From Gnetum montanum (Eukaryota; Streptophyta; Gnetopsida; Gnetales; Gnetaceae): a stretch of 64,000 bases of DNA. The notes below the pieces were generated by a model that was given only the letters and a program-made list of their open reading frames with translations, ran no database searches and was not told the DNA's origin. The translations under genes were made by a program, and so were the position numbers. This document shows positions 45,879 to 57,185 of the stretch, piece by piece. Where the stretch lies: NCBI GenBank assembly GCA_015680685.1, contig MNCI01003410.1:6300-70299 (forward strand), written 5' to 3'. Numbering within the stretch: the first letter of the stretch is position 1; each line of letters starts with the position of its first letter.

Positions 45879-47683
45879 TGTACCATCTGAAATCGTTTGT
45901 GAGAGGCTGGAATGAACGAACACTGAGAGATCTATGGATGAAACAGTAAGACCCTGCCTTCGTATGAGGGCAAGCTAGAAATCAATGGAGGTAGAGTGCC
46001 TTGAATGGTCCGCACGTGGATCAAACGACGACTTCCCCAAACGTACACAATTGCGATGCGTTGGATTATACGTAAACAAATGAAAAACTGAATGTAAACG
46101 AACGGAAACAAATGTAAACTGTTTAACTAATAGATAATGAAAATAGGAAAAAATATGAACAAGAAACTGCATGAATCTGAGCAATAATAAAAACTATTTG
46201 TATTGATAAACAATTAGAATGTGCACTGGTCATAACACAGTTGCGGAGTGGTTGCAAGGCGGATGTTTAGCCCCGATGGATGAGAACGGATGCTGGGAAG
46301 ATGCAGATTTTTGGTTGCAGGTGTACAACGTCCAAGTCTGTATGAAGCCGAGCATATGAGATTAATGCCAAGATTTCTTAAGTGTGTTCGATTTCAATTT
46401 TTTGAACCTTCATCTAGTGGAAAAATAGGAGATTTATAGGATTTTAAACACAAGATTCGAATTTGGAAGAAGATCAGTGGCTGCGGGGTGAGAAAACTTC
46501 GGATCGGGTGACAGGTGTGTGAGTTGATCAGATGCACGAAATGTTACAATGTACAGCATCAGCGTGACCCAGATCTCTTACGCTGACATGTGTAATCCAT
46601 AGTGTAAGAGCTTGATACATTGAAAAATGCAAAATGTACAAAGAATGTTAAAGTACAAGTGTGGATCTGGATGTCTGGCCTTTAGATTTGTAGATCTGTG
46701 CTATTTTTGCTCTGCCAAGGCCTCCAGCGTGTGTGGATTTGGCTCTGATGTGTGCATAGCCTGTTTCAGTGTCAGTGTTTGGCGTCCAGCATCCAGCGTC
46801 CAGGGTGTCAGCATGACCACCGTCCCAGGGTGTCATTATGACCATCATCCCAGGGTGTCAACGTGACTAACAGCGAAGTACCTAAAAATAGTGCATTTTG
46901 AACCCATTTTTAACCTATGAGACCCATTTTTAGAGTGGATCTACATGCCTGAGGTCCATAGGATGCTGCTTGTCAAGTTTGAGCTCATTCGGAGGCTGTT
47001 CTGGCCCTGTTTTAGTTGGTGACGCTGATCCTTACGCTACTGGAAGCATGTCAGCGTTACTAATAGAGAATGACCTAAAAAGAGTGTATTTTGAACCCGT
47101 TTTTGACCTGTGGGACCTGTTTTCAGAGTGGATCTGCATGCCATGGGTCATGAGGGTTCTACTTGTCAAGTTTGAGCTCATTCGGAGGCTGTTTTGGCTC
47201 TATTTTGGTTGGTGACGTTGATCCTTACGCTGCTGGAAGCATGTCAGCGTGACTAACAGCGAATGACCTGAAAACAATGCATTTTGAACCATTTTTTGAC
47301 CTGTGAAACCTGTTTTCAAAGTGGATTTGCATGCCATGGGTCATGAGGGTTCTGTGTGCTAGATTTGGGCTGATTTGGATGTCGTTTTGGCCCTGTTTTG
47401 GTTGGTGACGCTGAGCCTTACGCTAAGCAACTCAAGAAAATGTAGCCAAATTATACTTAGCCAAAACTAAACATTTTGAGCCTGAAACTTTTGATTCTAA
47501 ATACTGGAAGTTGGTGCAGTCACCTGTGGGCCCCAGGGGGACCTTGCCTGTTGAATTGTGAACCATCGGGGGCTGTTTCGGAGGGCTCCAAGTTTGGTCA
47601 TGTTGTACTCATGGTTGGGCAGCTGCATGACTTAACTTAAATCTTGTCTGAAAGTGCTAGGCCAAAATTTTGTGGTGTTTTCA
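45879..47683 (-). repeat. 5' LTR of element D
   Basis: 1805 bp, TGTACCATC to TTTTCA on the plus strand. Three copies of the 193-bp unit (starts near 46863, 47056, 47249) explain most of the 183-bp excess over the 3' LTR. Followed by the target copy TCTAT (47684-47688). Confidence 0.93.
46863..47425. repeat. 193-bp tandem repeat, three copies
   Basis: Starts near 46863, 47056 and 47249, exactly 193 bp apart each time. Units share GAACCC, GCATGCC(A/T)(T/G)(G/A)GGTC and GTTGGTGACG(C/T)TGA. Confidence 0.88.
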
Positions 47684-48594
47684 TCTATGTAGTAGCAAAT
47701 AGTATCTATCCAAGGCCACATCCAAGGATTCATGATTTTCTTACTTCCATCCTTAGATTTGTTTTTTCAAGTTGTACACTCTCACATAGGTTTGGTATTT
47801 TTCGCTGAAACGTTCCAGCATTGTAGATCATCAATGGATTGAATCTAGTTCCAACAATCTATACGAACTTTTAGCTTCATCATCTAGTATCCTAGGAAAG
47901 AGCTTAAGCTTTTGCTACTTATATTCTATATTTTGCAAGGCATAGGCATCATGGAAGGCTTATAAATGATGTTGTGGATTAGAATTATAGCCTCTCCTAA
48001 ATATAGAAATGTTTTTCATATCAAGCCATTTGATGCAGTTGTCCCTTTGATGCCTTTGAGGTAATCAAACTTCCTACTAAATCTATGTCAAGCCCTTAGT
48101 AGCCAATAAGGATTTATCTGTATCAAACACGTCATGGTGATAATCTATATTCTTATTTGTCTGATTTTGATGATCTTGCCTATGCTCATTTTTATGTCTT
48201 TAATTTTGCCCTCGGGTTCGATTTATATCTTTATCTCAACCAAATAGTGGAGCTCTATCTCTATACCTACATTCATCTTCATCAGAACTAGACATTGAAA
48301 AGCAAGAAGATGAGGAATTGGGAGAATCACCATGGCTCCTATATCATCCCCCATGATTCCTTGATCTATCTTTTCTAGGTTTAGAAGAGGTCCTAGGCCT
48401 TGAGGCCCTCCTTGATCTAGGACTTATTCCATCTCCTCTAAGATTGTCTATACTAATTAAAGGTAGTCCTTGCATGTAGTAAGGATGGAAATGATCGGGT
48501 GTTCACTCTAATTCTCTTCAATATAGATCCTATCATTTCTCCTATGAGAGTTGTCATCATATGATGCATTATTGGTCCTATGTGAAGAAGACAT
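47684..48594 (-). pseudogene. B2 gag, 5' part
   Basis: Minus strand from ATG 48594-48592 (MSSSHRTNNASYDDN), matching the gag starts of element A (20981) and B1 (50940). It runs through the Arg/Ser-rich N-terminal region to the core (QHHL.AFHDAYALQNIE, LERFSEKYQTYV), where element D interrupts it at the TCTAT site. Several stops. Confidence 0.8.
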
Positions 48595-48697
48595 TGTTTT
48601 AACATGTGTGACTTAAAATATTAATATTTTCTAAAAGATAAATCATTAACACTTTTATAGTGATCATGTATAATATAACTAATGTAGATAACTAGCA

Positions 48698-48719
48698 CCA
48701 TCCCTAGCAATGGCACCAA
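48698..48719 (-). promoter_or_regulatory. Primer binding site of B2 (tRNA-Asp type)
   Basis: Minus strand after the 5' LTR: TTGGTGCCATTGCTAGGGAT. It differs from TTGGCGCCGTTGCCGGGGAT only by transitions (four of 20). It is the best preserved of the three tRNA-Asp-type sites in the window. Confidence 0.85.
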
Positions 48720-49590
48720 TGATGAGTGGTGGGTACCTCCTATGCTCAACCATATGAATCACAAGGGTTCACACGTAATCCGGTCAAATTTCATGGATGG
48801 GACTAGTTGTGGTATCTAGATCATTAAGCATTGATTATAGAATGCTGTCTTCGCACTTGGACTAGTGGTAGCTTTGTCATGTATCATTTAGTCCAAGGTG
48901 AGGCATATGATGGTTGATGTTGTTGTGGCTTTATGCTACTTCTAACAATAATAGAGAAATTAATTATTTAATCTAGTTATCAACATGAAGATAAATGCTA
49001 AACTAGCCTATAGGTGATGAGTGTCTATTCCCATCTTGTTGTACACATCCTAAACCTATGTATCCACTACTAGGATTACCAAAAGCTATGCTACTAGGTG
49101 AACCAAGCAATAACACTATTGAAATTACCAAGCAAATATGTGTTTATGCTCAAAACTAGTCGCTCTCATTCCGCCAATGATTAACTTACATGAAATGTAG
49201 ATATTAACTAAGTACATGAAAAGTAAACTGCATGGAAAGTAAAGCTAATCTAATTCAAAATACTGTAATGGATAAGAATCAATTTCAATCTTATTGTCAT
49301 TCATGGAATGTGTCTAGGTACATTTCCACTCAAATAAGATGTCATACAACTGACTCAGATCCACACTGTGGGCACTTACTAACTCTTCTCTAAGACTATG
49401 GAATAAAACTACAAGAGTTCAGCTATTCTATTAACAAAAGAATGGGATGAATCATGCATCCAAGTGTTGAATTTATAGGTTTGCATGCATCCCTTGATAT
49501 CAAATATCTAATATCATAGCATGTGCTATGATATCGAGGCTAAGATATTAGATATCTAATATCTTAGCCTACAAAAAACATGATTTATTA
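48720..49590 (-). repeat. 5' LTR of B2
   Basis: 871 bp. On the plus strand TGATGAGTGG to GATTTATTA, followed by the target copy GATCT (49591-49595). It matches 31318-32189 along its length. U3 palindromes (GATATC forms) lie at 49497-49565. Confidence 0.93.
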
Positions 49591-49782
49591 GATCTCATTC
49601 AGCCTATGTTAAACTTATTTTTCCAACATGGATAAGTCAAGTTTTGCTTCTTCAAACACATGATTTCTAAATTGTTCCAAAAGTATCAATTGTGGTATGA
49701 CATCATCTTCATATTGATTTACCTTTGAGATATATTGCTTCAAATCAAACATAACCTTTTCATGTTTAGTCATCTAGACCTA
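49591..49782 (-). pseudogene. Coiled-coil coding remnant, part 2 (between B2 and B1)
   Basis: 192 bp of older DNA left between two insertions, including their target copies (GATCT, ACCTA). The minus strand reads MTKHEKVMFDLKQYISKVNQ and then LILLEQFRNHVFEEAKLDL, a helical charged segment continuous with 31312-31118. Confidence 0.45.
49778..49782. repeat. Target-site duplication of B1 (ACCTA)
   Basis: ACCTA at 49778-49782 is repeated exactly at 58160-58164, on either side of B1. Confidence 0.95.
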
Positions 49783-50806
49783 TGAAGAGACCTCATATGT
49801 TAAGTAGCTAAGTTGTTGGAACATTATAAAGCATAATTTTGGCAAGTGTATTAGTTGGCTAAGATATCACAAATGATATATTGTAGATGCTATGTAGCAT
49901 CCATGTCAGTGCATCTTAGTTGGCTGCTATATTGAAGATGCTATATCGCATCTACTATATTGTAGATGCTATATTGGTAGAGCTATAACTATGTTACATC
50001 GACACATCCTTGTCAATGCAACCAAATGCATTAATGCATTTCCGTTGATGCAATGCCTGCATTTGCCTATAAATCTACAAGCACCCACCATGTATTTGGC
50101 ACCATTCGGTCAGTAGTGTAGCTAGACTTAGGCGATCGTCTCCCATAATCTTAACAAATAATCAATGAATACCCACAACATAGATTTGAGTCAATTGTAT
50201 GATGTCTTATTCAAGTGGCATTGTACGTGGACACTTTCCATGAATGATAATAAGATTTAGATTAATTCATATTCATTATAGCACTTTGACTTAGAATAGA
50301 TTTACTTTTGATGTACTTAGTTTATATTTACATTTTCATGTATATTAATCAATTAGTGGAATGAGCACAACCAATTTTGAGCATAAATACATATTCACTT
50401 AGTAATCCTAACAGCATTATTGCTTGGTTCATCCAATAGCATAATATTTGGTAATTCCAACAATGGGTACGTGAGTTTAAAATATGTACGACAAGCTGGT
50501 AATGAACCCTTCTCATCCTTAAGATAGTTTAGGATTTAATTTTATTATTAATTAGATTAAATAATTAAATTTTACATTATTATTCATTTATTTCAAGGCC
50601 CCAACAACATCATAATCATATGCCTGACTTTGGACTAAACTATACATAACAAAGCTACCAATAGTCCAATTCAAAAGATAGTGACCTTATGATTGATGCA
50701 TAACATTCTAGATACCACACTAGTATCATCCATGAAATTCAACTAAATTGCATGTGAAAGCTTGTGATTCATATGGTTGGACAAAGGGAATACCCATTGC
50801 TCATCA
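49783..50806 (+). repeat. 5' LTR of B1
   Basis: 1024 bp, TGAAGAGACC to GCTCATCA (the start is one substitution from TGATAAGAC of the other copy). U3 has the repeated phrase TTGTAGATGCTATAT and TGCATCTTAGTTGGCTGCTA. TATAAATC-type box near 50069. Confidence 0.93.
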
Positions 50807-50828
50807 TTAGCATCATTGCTAGGAATGG
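50807..50828 (+). promoter_or_regulatory. Primer binding site of B1 (decayed tRNA-Asp type)
   Basis: TTAGCATCATTGCTAGGAAT directly after the LTR. It matches the tRNA-Asp site at most positions, with only transitions as differences. Confidence 0.8.
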
Positions 50829-50933
50829 TGCTAGTGATCTAGATTAGTTATATTATAAATGATCATTGTAAATGATTAATGATTTATCTTTTAGAAAATA
50901 TTAATATTTTAAGCCACACACACATTATTAACT

Positions 50934-53580
50934 ATGAACATGTCTTCTTCATATAGGACCTATAGTCCACCACATGATGAGAACACTAATAGTGATAATG
51001 ATATGATTTATATTAAAGAGAATTGAAGTGAACCACTACAAGCAGGGATCTCATATGCTCATTCCAATCCTTACTATATTCAAGGACTACATTCAACTAT
51101 TGCAAACAACCCTAAAGAGGATGAAAAAAATCCTAGAATAAGGAGGGCATCAAGGCCTAGGGCCTTCTTCAAACCTAAAATAAATGAATCATGGGATTGT
51201 AGGGGGAGATATAGGATCCATGGTGATTCTTGTAGTTTGCCATCATCCTCTTCATCTTTAATATCTAGTTCTAACAAAGATGAATGTAGCTATAGACATA
51301 GAGATATACTAAGACGTTGAGATGAAGATAGAAATGAAAATCAAAGACAAGATACAAGGTATCAAATGGAGAATAGATAAAATCATCATAATCAGACAAA
51401 TAGATATAGAGATTATTACCAGGACATGTTTGATGTTCATGAACCCTTGTTGGCTACTATAATCATGATACAGATCATGAAGGCAGTTAGAATACCCCAC
51501 AGGCATCAAAGGGAAAGCTGCATTAAATAACTTAATATGACTAACAATCCTAAATTTGATGGAGGCTAAAATTCTGATTCACAACATCATTTACAAGCCT
51601 TCCATGATGCTTATGCCATACAAAATATTCAAAGTGGCAAAAGCTTAAGCTCTTCCCTATGACACTAATAGAAGAAGTTGAAAATTGATATAGATTATTA
51701 GAACCATATTTAGTCCATCGGTGGTCTACAATGCTTGAGCTCTTCAATAAAAAATACCAAGCCTATTCAAGAGTGTCCAATTTAAGAAAAGAAATCCAAG
51801 GATGGAGGAAAGAAAACCATGAATCCCTAGATGCAACCTTGGAAAAATACAAGTATCTATTACATAGATGTCTAGATCATGCATTTTCTCAAAAAGAGCA
51901 ACTTTGTCATATCATAGGTGGGCTTCGTACCAAAACAAGGGAGACCTTGGGGATCTATGCTCAAGGAAGATTATCAAAGTTGAAAGTCCATCAAATACAA
52001 AGGCTACTTAAACAAGTGATAAGAGAATAAGGAAAGCTCTATAAATAAGAGAGAGTAAAGAAATATAATCATGACCTAATGCCTCATAATGATCAAGAAA
52101 AAGCGGTAGCTCTTGATAAGTTGATTTCATACAAAACCTTATCAATACAAAAGTCTATCGCTTAGATTGAAGCCAAGTTAGATAAGATGTGGGAGTTGAT
52201 GAATGAAAAAGTTACAACCAACTTGAAAATCATAGAGGAGAAGGTAAAGAAAATAAGATCAAGTGATCAAACAAGAAGAGGAAAAAGAACAAGAAAACAA
52301 GTAACCACACTTATTGACACAAAGGGAAAATAGATATAATAAAAGAGGTTGTAGACTCAGATACAGAAGAGTAGGATGAATGTAATGTAACATTTTTCAA
52401 TATGAACATCCAAGAGCTATTGCTAAGTTACGTTACATCTACAAGAGTTTGGAGCTTTTGCTTTGAATCCTAAGTTCGTTAAAAAGAAAAGAAGATGCTT
52501 AAGAGATTGCCTTACTCATAACACAATTATAGATAGTCCTATAACCAATGGTACTATCCCAATGGGACTTCTTGTCAACCTCAAGATTACTATCAAACAC
52601 AGTGGTAAAACCCACAGTTGTGGGGGATGTCATCAATAAACCAACAATACCCCTATCACCCATCAAGCCCTTAAGGATACTATGTTCAACAATTTATTTC
52701 TTAAAATGGTTTTACTTCCCATACCTCAAATTACTACTACTACTCTCCTAAATACCATCAACCCAAAACATCTCCTATGGGATCACCATTCCATGCCTCT
52801 TATCATTTATAACATTCTCAATATTCTCATACTTCCCTTCACCATATGTCACCATACACAATGTAGGAAGGAGTGGTACCACAACCTCAATAGAAGAATG
52901 CAACTTATGTTATAAACATATAAAAAGATAATAATGTTATTAGCCCTTAGCAAAAGTCTTAGAAACATCCTTTCTTTAGGAAAGTTCCCACACATGTGAA
53001 TCAAACTAGTAGACCTACTAGCTCATTAGAACTAGCACAAGGACAATCTAGTGCAACCCACTTCCTGACAAAGATAATGTTTCCTAAACCTATGCAAAAT
53101 ACAACAACCATTGTCACTTCAAAACAAGGCATAAAATATGAACCTATCACTGTGGAGAGACAAAAAAGTCCATGCATTACTAATAATGATAAAGGATGTG
53201 GTTGTTGGCCAAAAGTTCAAAGTATTAACATGATCTCTGTACCAACCCGTAACAAACTTAAGGAATAAGTATGTGTACAAAACGAAGTCTACATAATAGC
53301 CACTAGTCCAAAAGACACCTGGTGGCTTGATAATGAGAATACCAAACCATTCATGCATGAAAACATCCAACTCATGTATTAGTTCTAGCTCAAGAAAATG
53401 AACCAAACATAGAACTTAGAGAAGGACATCTTACACTCTCACTATACATCAAAAGAAGATGTTAAACAAGAAGACCTAAGAACTAAAATAGAAAATCAAA
53501 AAGAGAACATGTTTGGACCCTCTAAAAAGAAAATGCCTTCTAATCTAGCTGAAGATATGTCTTTAAATGATTGAAATGTG
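50934..53580 (+). pseudogene. gag and linker of B1 (broken)
   Basis: The start ATG at 50934 or 50940 (MNMSSSYRTYSPPHDEN) is shared with A and B2. Order: Ser/Arg-rich N-terminal region to 51530; gag core with QHHLQAFHDAYAIQNIQ, LELFNKKYQAYSRVSNLRKE and SQKEQLCHIIGGLRTKTRET (51730-52030 is one open block); a charged region; a Pro/Thr-rich tail; then a linker (IIATSPKDTWWLDNEN) that in element A lies after the protease (TRQGGTQWLTTNQEN). So the protease between them has been lost. Many stops and frameshifts. The product would be a particle protein supplied to, or borrowed from, autonomous relatives. Confidence 0.85.
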
Positions 53581-53601
53581 ATTATTGTCAACATTAAATA
53601 T

Positions 53602-54470
53602 GCTACTAATGAGTGGTGGGTACCCCCTATGCCCAACCATATGAATCACAAGTGTTCACGTGCAATACAGTTGAATTCCGTGGATAGAACTAGCATGGTA
53701 TCTAGATTGTTAATCATTAATCATAGGTCACTGTCTTCTCACTTGGACTAGTGGTAGCTTTATGATGTATGGTTTCATTTAAAGTGAGGCATATCATTAT
53801 TGATGTTGTGCATCCCTTAAACTAACTAGATAATAATGTAGAAATTAATTATTTAAACTAATTAATAACAAGAATATAAATCCTAAACTATCCTATGGGT
53901 GATGAGTGTCCATTCCTAGCTTGTTGTACATGTTCTAAACTCATGTATCCATTGCTAGGATTATCAAGTGTTATGCTACTGGGTGAACCAAGCAATAACA
54001 TTATTGGGATTACCAAGTGAATACATGTTTACACTCAAAACTAGTCACGCTCATTTCATTAATTGATTAATGTGCATAGAAATGTTAATATTAACTAAGT
54101 ACATAGAAAATAAATTGCATTGAAAGTAAATCTATTCATTGAAAGTGTTGCAATGAATAGGAATTAATCTCGATCCTACTACTGTTCATGGAATGTGTCC
54201 AAGTACAATGCCACTTGAATAAAATGTCATACAATTGACTCAAATCCACACTGCGGGCACTCATTAACTATTTGCTAAGATTATGAAATAAAATTGCAAG
54301 AGTCTAGCTACACTATTAACCAAATGGTGCCAAATACACAGTGGGAGGCTTGTATTTATAAGCATTTATTATAATTGTGACATTGCATTTACAACATAGT
54401 AGATGTGATGTATTAGGGGATGCTACAATGCAGATGCGATGTATTAGCCATTTCATGTTATATCAGCTAC
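53602..54470 (-). repeat. Solo LTR S3 (53607-54465) with target duplication GCTAC
   Basis: 859 bp on the plus strand from TAATGAGTGG (TGATGA with one transition) to TTATATCA; minus orientation. Exact duplications GCTAC at 53602-53606 and 54466-54470. B-type LTR (the same body as 48720-49590). It splits B1 at the junction of linker and 3' non-coding region. Confidence 0.94.
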
Positions 54471-57185
54471 CAAGTACAAACATAAATAACTAAAGATGAT
54501 AAATGGAAAACTTATGGTGTATAACCAAGGGAATATGCGGTCCATTTTCCAAATGCTCACCCATGAGTTTAGTCATGGGGGAGAACCCTCATCCTGAAAT
54601 AAGAACTAATAAGTGCATTTTCACTTTTTTTTAATAATTTTTTGTCATTTTTCTATTTATTCAAAATTTTCCAATTTTTAATATCTTTTCCATTTCTGGT
54701 TATTTTTCTTTTCTTTATAATTTTCTCTTTTCTTGAGTTATTTTTTTTATGTTTTATGGATGTCTACTATGTTTTTGTTAATAATGATGTTGCAAGTCAT
54801 GATGCTGGTGTCATTCTGAGCCACTTGTACCAACATAATATTAAATTTAAAGAAAACTACAAAAATTAAAAAGACACAAAGTTACCTTAGGGAAAACCTT
54901 CAAGGTGAAAAACCCTAGCAAAAATCAACTCTTGGACCATTAGAAGTAGCACAACTTCAAGATTAAAGCATAGGGAAGAATTACAAGGGAGTATTATAGC
55001 TTAGGTATTGGCCACTATTGTGGTTTTTGTTATGTCATATTGTTATGTAAAGGATGCTCCTTTAAAGCTCCTCACATATTGCTTAGGTTACAAAATAAAC
55101 CCAAAAAGAAAAGGAATAAGGTAGTTTATTTTGGTGGGGATGAGTACGAGATCAAATATAAAATAGATAAGAATATAACAAGGTAGAAATATCTGGAAAA
55201 AATCAAGGCAGGTTTACCTTCATCCACCTTACAGCATGAGTTAATGCTATGTTTTTGGTATTTATTCTATGTTATCAGGATGATTGGGTGAATTATTATG
55301 CAAAGTAGTGAGACCACATCATCTTACCCTCTAGTTTTATTAATAAGAGGTCTTTATCATGAAAGCAATATGGTTCTTCTCACATGAAACTAAATTGAAC
55401 TAATGATCATTATGCCTTGAAGATAGGGGAAAAGACTAAGTGGAAATGGAAAAGGATGTGACCTTAAGAGGATTTGTGGATCCTCTTATTCACTTCTTTC
55501 TTGGGGCCTATGACTCCTCATGGAACATATCCTCACTCCTATCTTCGACCAATAAATAAGAAGCATGTGTTTGCATGGTGTGGTACTCATGGAAAAAAAG
55601 GACAAAAAGGAGAAAAAGGAGAGAAAAAACATAAATAAAAAAAGAAAAAATAATAAAAATTCAAAGCACATCCCTTAGACATAATAATGGGTTACAAGCA
55701 TTGGTTATGGGGTTAGAAAGAAATGTTACCCATGCTTGAAGGCATCCCTCTAACTAAGGCCCCTCCTTCCATCCTTTCTTCGTCTCTTTTATTCTCTTTT
55801 TAGAGTGATGCTTGTTCTTTGTGGTTGTTATGAACCCATGATGGTAGGCAAGAAGGAGCATATCAATGCAATGTCAATATTAATGGTATGGAATTGGTCT
55901 GAAACTTGAATGGATAGGTATGATGGTCATCTTAACCACAATTGACACAAGAATCTATTGTAGACATGGTCAAGTACCTCAAATCCCAGTCTCTGTAATC
56001 CCTTCTCATCCCATTCTTCATCTCGTTGTTGCATGTAATTATGAGCCTAATGGTTTTGTATAGTATAGTGTAAGATCCTAACCACGACGGCTATGTGTTG
56101 TTTGAAACAAAGACATGATCTTCATTTAACTTCTAAGGTGCCCACAAGCATCTATAGACATGGTTTTGCAAGGATGTTATGACAAAAGCCTGCTTTGAGG
56201 AGGATCCACTTGCATGAGTTTTGATGATCATGGCTCTGAACCGAATCATCACATATTCCAAGACATCATGAGAAACTTCTTAAACTTTATGCATAATTTT
56301 GGGACTACTTCTCATTAATTTCAATTACTTTTACTATTATATTAAAATATCCTCCACATTCAATATTTCTTGGTCATCTTGTGAACTAGAACTTTGGTTT
56401 TTGTTGATTAAAAACTTGTGAGCTTCCAAAGTTAAGCTTATTTTTCGTGGGGGCTAAGGATGTAATTTTTGAAATTTTTTCTAACATCCCATTTTCAAAC
56501 ATTATGGTAACTAATAGTAACAATAATCAAAAGAATTAAGCAACTTGATCATTTTAGTTACCTTAACGCCTTGGGAACATTATTTCGTAATCACCTTAAG
56601 CCTAAATGCTAATTTTTTTTGAATTTTAAGTTAACTAAGTATCCAGAAAGAGTTAAAAATTAAGGAAAAAAATTACCAATACTGATGTTGATTCTTTGGT
56701 GATTGCTGGATAATGTTGAAAGGAATACCTAAGGTTGAAGGTCTTTGTAAGGCAAGGAAAAGAGGCCAAGAGAAGAATAGAGGAGGATATGCCCATGGAC
56801 GAATGGTAGCACATACAAGTATTAAAGCTCAAACACTACATGTTTGTTGGACCCATGGAATGATGAGGAGAAATTTCAATCCATCCTTCAAAAATGTTTG
56901 ACATAAAAGAGATGTGTCAACATAATAACCAAGCTTAGAAAGTCTATCACAACTAGCGACAACAAGAAGATTCATCTTTGGTAGATTTTTGATGACTTGT
57001 ATAATTTTGTAAACTTTAATGTTTGTCCAATATTTATGTCATTTTGTAATACATCCACTTGAATAAAATTTTGTAATGTGGCACTTCAATTTTGTAATGG
57101 TAGCTAATATAATCTTGGTCATCCCACAATTTTTGTAATGGAACTTCATCCATCAAGGATGAGTTTTTAGTTAGTTGTGGGGGTA
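54471..57185 (+). other. B1 3' non-coding region and polypurine tract
   Basis: No gene supported. T-rich 54630-54760, then shared 3' sequence with block 1 at 55712-55742 (TGTTACCCATGCTTGAAGG) and block 2 at 56187-56212 (CTTTGAGGAGGATCCACT). Polypurine tract GTTGTGGGGGTA at 57174-57185. The 62-codon frame at 56713-56901 is not shared with relatives. Confidence 0.75.

Larger units (their letters stand above)
38656..47683 (-). mobile_element. Element D: LTR retrotransposon with gag and protease only
   Basis: 9,028 bp, minus orientation, a different family from A/B/C. LTRs are 45879-47683 (5', 1805 bp) and 38656-40277 (3', 1622 bp), both TGTAC...TTTTC(A/G) on the plus strand. The leader (45262-45878) is rich in tandem repeats. 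Gag runs from 45261 to 43111 and a protease-like region from about 42620 to 42190. Between the protease and the 3' LTR (about 42000-40278) I find no RT, RNase H or integrase motif on either strand, so it could move only with enzymes from another element. Exact target duplication TCTAT. Confidence 0.93.
31318..49590 (-). mobile_element. Element B2: gag-only LTR retrotransposon carrying nested insertions
   Basis: Minus orientation: 5' LTR 49590-48720, tRNA-Asp-type primer site 48719-48698, gag from 48594, 3' non-coding region, 3' LTR 32189-31318. Perfect duplication GATCT on both sides. Nested inside are element D (38656-47683), an AT-rich insertion (36155-37877) and solo LTR S2 (33775-34573). 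Without them the element is about 6.7 kb. Coding sequence stops after gag and a short linker; protease, RT, RNase H and integrase are absent, exactly as in B1. It is non-autonomous by structure and broken by stops as well. Confidence 0.93.
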
